Source: Porticoccus sp. (GTDB taxonomy: Bacteria; Pseudomonadota; Gammaproteobacteria; Pseudomonadales; Porticoccaceae). From it: a stretch of DNA of 7,332 bases. How positions within the stretch are numbered: position 1 is the first letter of the stretch; the number at the start of each line of letters is the position of its first letter. The notes beneath the pieces were generated by a model. The model did not search any database. It worked only from the letters and a program-made list of their open reading frames with translations, and was not told where the DNA came from. The stretch is from the NCBI GenBank assembly GCA_002685455.1, contig NYXF01000069.1, forward strand, positions 1 to 7,332, in the 5' to 3' direction. A program made the position numbers and the translations under genes. Below are positions 6,818-7,332 of the stretch, piece after piece.

Positions 6818-7332
6818 GTGAATAGACTGAATTTTTTTTTACCCTTAGCTATTTTTATTAGTATTATTATTTTTCTGATTTTTGCTCTAGGCCGAGATCC
6901 TAACCATATACCTTCTTCTATGCTTAATAGACCAGTCCCTTCCTTTTCCTTGAGCGTTCTGGGTGATGAAGATAATTTTAAAGATAATAAAATTTTTGTA
7001 GGGAAACCAGCATTATTGAACATATGGGCAACTTGGTGTTTCTCATGCAGAATTGAGCATCCATACTTGTATAAGCTATCATCGCAAGGGGTTAGAATTG
7101 TAGGTTTAAATTATAAAGATAATACCTTAAAAGCAAAGAAGTGGTTAAATGACAAGAAAGACCCATATATTTTTAGTTTGATAGATCAGGAAGGTAAGTT
7201 TGCTATAGATCTTGGAGTTTTTGGGGCACCAGAGACTTATATGATTGATAGCGATGGTATTATTAGATACAAGCATGTAGGTATCATAGATGATCTTGTG
7301 TGGAGGAAATCATTACTTCCAATATGGAAAAA
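6818..7332 (+). CDS. ccmG: Thiol:disulfide interchange protein CcmG/DsbE (3' end outside window)
   Basis: Membrane-anchored periplasmic thioredoxin-like protein that reduces apocytochrome c (through CcmH) so that heme can be attached. The frame starts with GTG at 6818: the codon two before it in frame is a stop (TAG 6812-6814), a GGTG at 6808-6811 serves as ribosome site, and the next in-frame ATG (6920) would lose the anchor. The 171 residues seen include the membrane anchor at about 6-24, RPVPSFSL at 38-45, the active site WATWCFSCRIEHPYL at 70-84 with Cys74 and Cys77, GLNYKD at 96-101, and the cis-proline loop GAPETYMID at 136-144 with Pro138. E. coli DsbE is 185 residues, so only about 10-15 are missing. 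The dipeptide between the cysteines is Phe-Ser, where E. coli has Pro-Thr. It lies 17 bases after ccmF, in the same operon. A run of nine T's falls in codons 5-8. Confidence 0.95.
   Translation, partial: MNRLNFFLPLAIFISIIIFLIFALGRDPNHIPSSMLNRPVPSFSLSVLGDEDNFKDNKIFVGKPALLNIWATWCFSCRIEHPYLYKLSSQGVRIVGLNYKDNTLKAKKWLNDKKDPYIFSLIDQEGKFAIDLGVFGAPETYMIDSDGIIRYKHVGIIDDLVWRKSLLPIWK

Noticed and set aside
6739..7023. 94-codon minus-strand frame over the ccmF-ccmG junction
   Set aside because: It is antisense to two recognisable genes, including the ccmG membrane anchor, and resembles no family I know.
1924..7332. A novel system hidden in the operon
   Set aside because: Every reading frame in this stretch is accounted for by ccmA-G in the usual order with usual sizes and intact key residues; no extra gene is inserted.

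Overview
This window is a stretch of bacterial chromosome from an AT-rich genome, and nearly all of it is coding. It carries the System I cytochrome c maturation genes in the order ccmA-B-C-D-E-F-G on the plus strand. Before them lie the 3' part of a LolC/LolE-family lipoprotein-release permease gene (plus strand) and a DUF2062 membrane-protein gene (minus strand). The proteins resemble, as I remember them, the E. coli and other gammaproteobacterial versions: CcmE has LAKHDENY, CcmF has its four histidines at or near the E. coli positions, and CcmG has GAPET. A DUF2062 gene beside lol genes is also a gammaproteobacterial pattern. I infer a low-GC gammaproteobacterium, possibly a marine or streamlined lineage; the genus cannot be told from the sequence.

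Layout. Positions 2-1189 hold a lolE/lolF-like gene with its 5' end outside the window. Positions 1222-1743 hold the DUF2062 gene, convergent with lolE across only 32 bases. Positions 1744-1923 form an AT-rich divergent intergenic region that must hold the starts of transcription for both the DUF2062 gene and the ccm operon. From 1924 to the end run ccmA (TTG start), ccmB (8-base overlap), ccmC, the small ccmD, ccmE, ccmF and ccmG (GTG start, cut off by the window end). ccmH and ccmI, if present, would lie downstream.

How the genes work together. CcmA and CcmB, with CcmC and CcmD, form the inner-membrane ABC complex that loads heme onto CcmE and releases holo-CcmE. CcmE carries heme on a single histidine in the periplasm. 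CcmF, with CcmH/I, takes the heme and attaches it to apocytochrome c. CcmG is the membrane-anchored thioredoxin-like protein that keeps the CXXCH cysteines reduced. All the key residues I know for these steps are present, so the pathway looks functional.

I did not find a novel system here. The points worth a second look are small: non-ATG starts at both ends of the ccm operon, a possible hairpin between ccmE and ccmF, a 14-base direct repeat around the divergent promoter region, a CFSC active site in CcmG, a Trp-to-Tyr change in the CcmC tryptophan motif, and a Lol permease whose LolA-binding loop looks intermediate between LolC and LolE.
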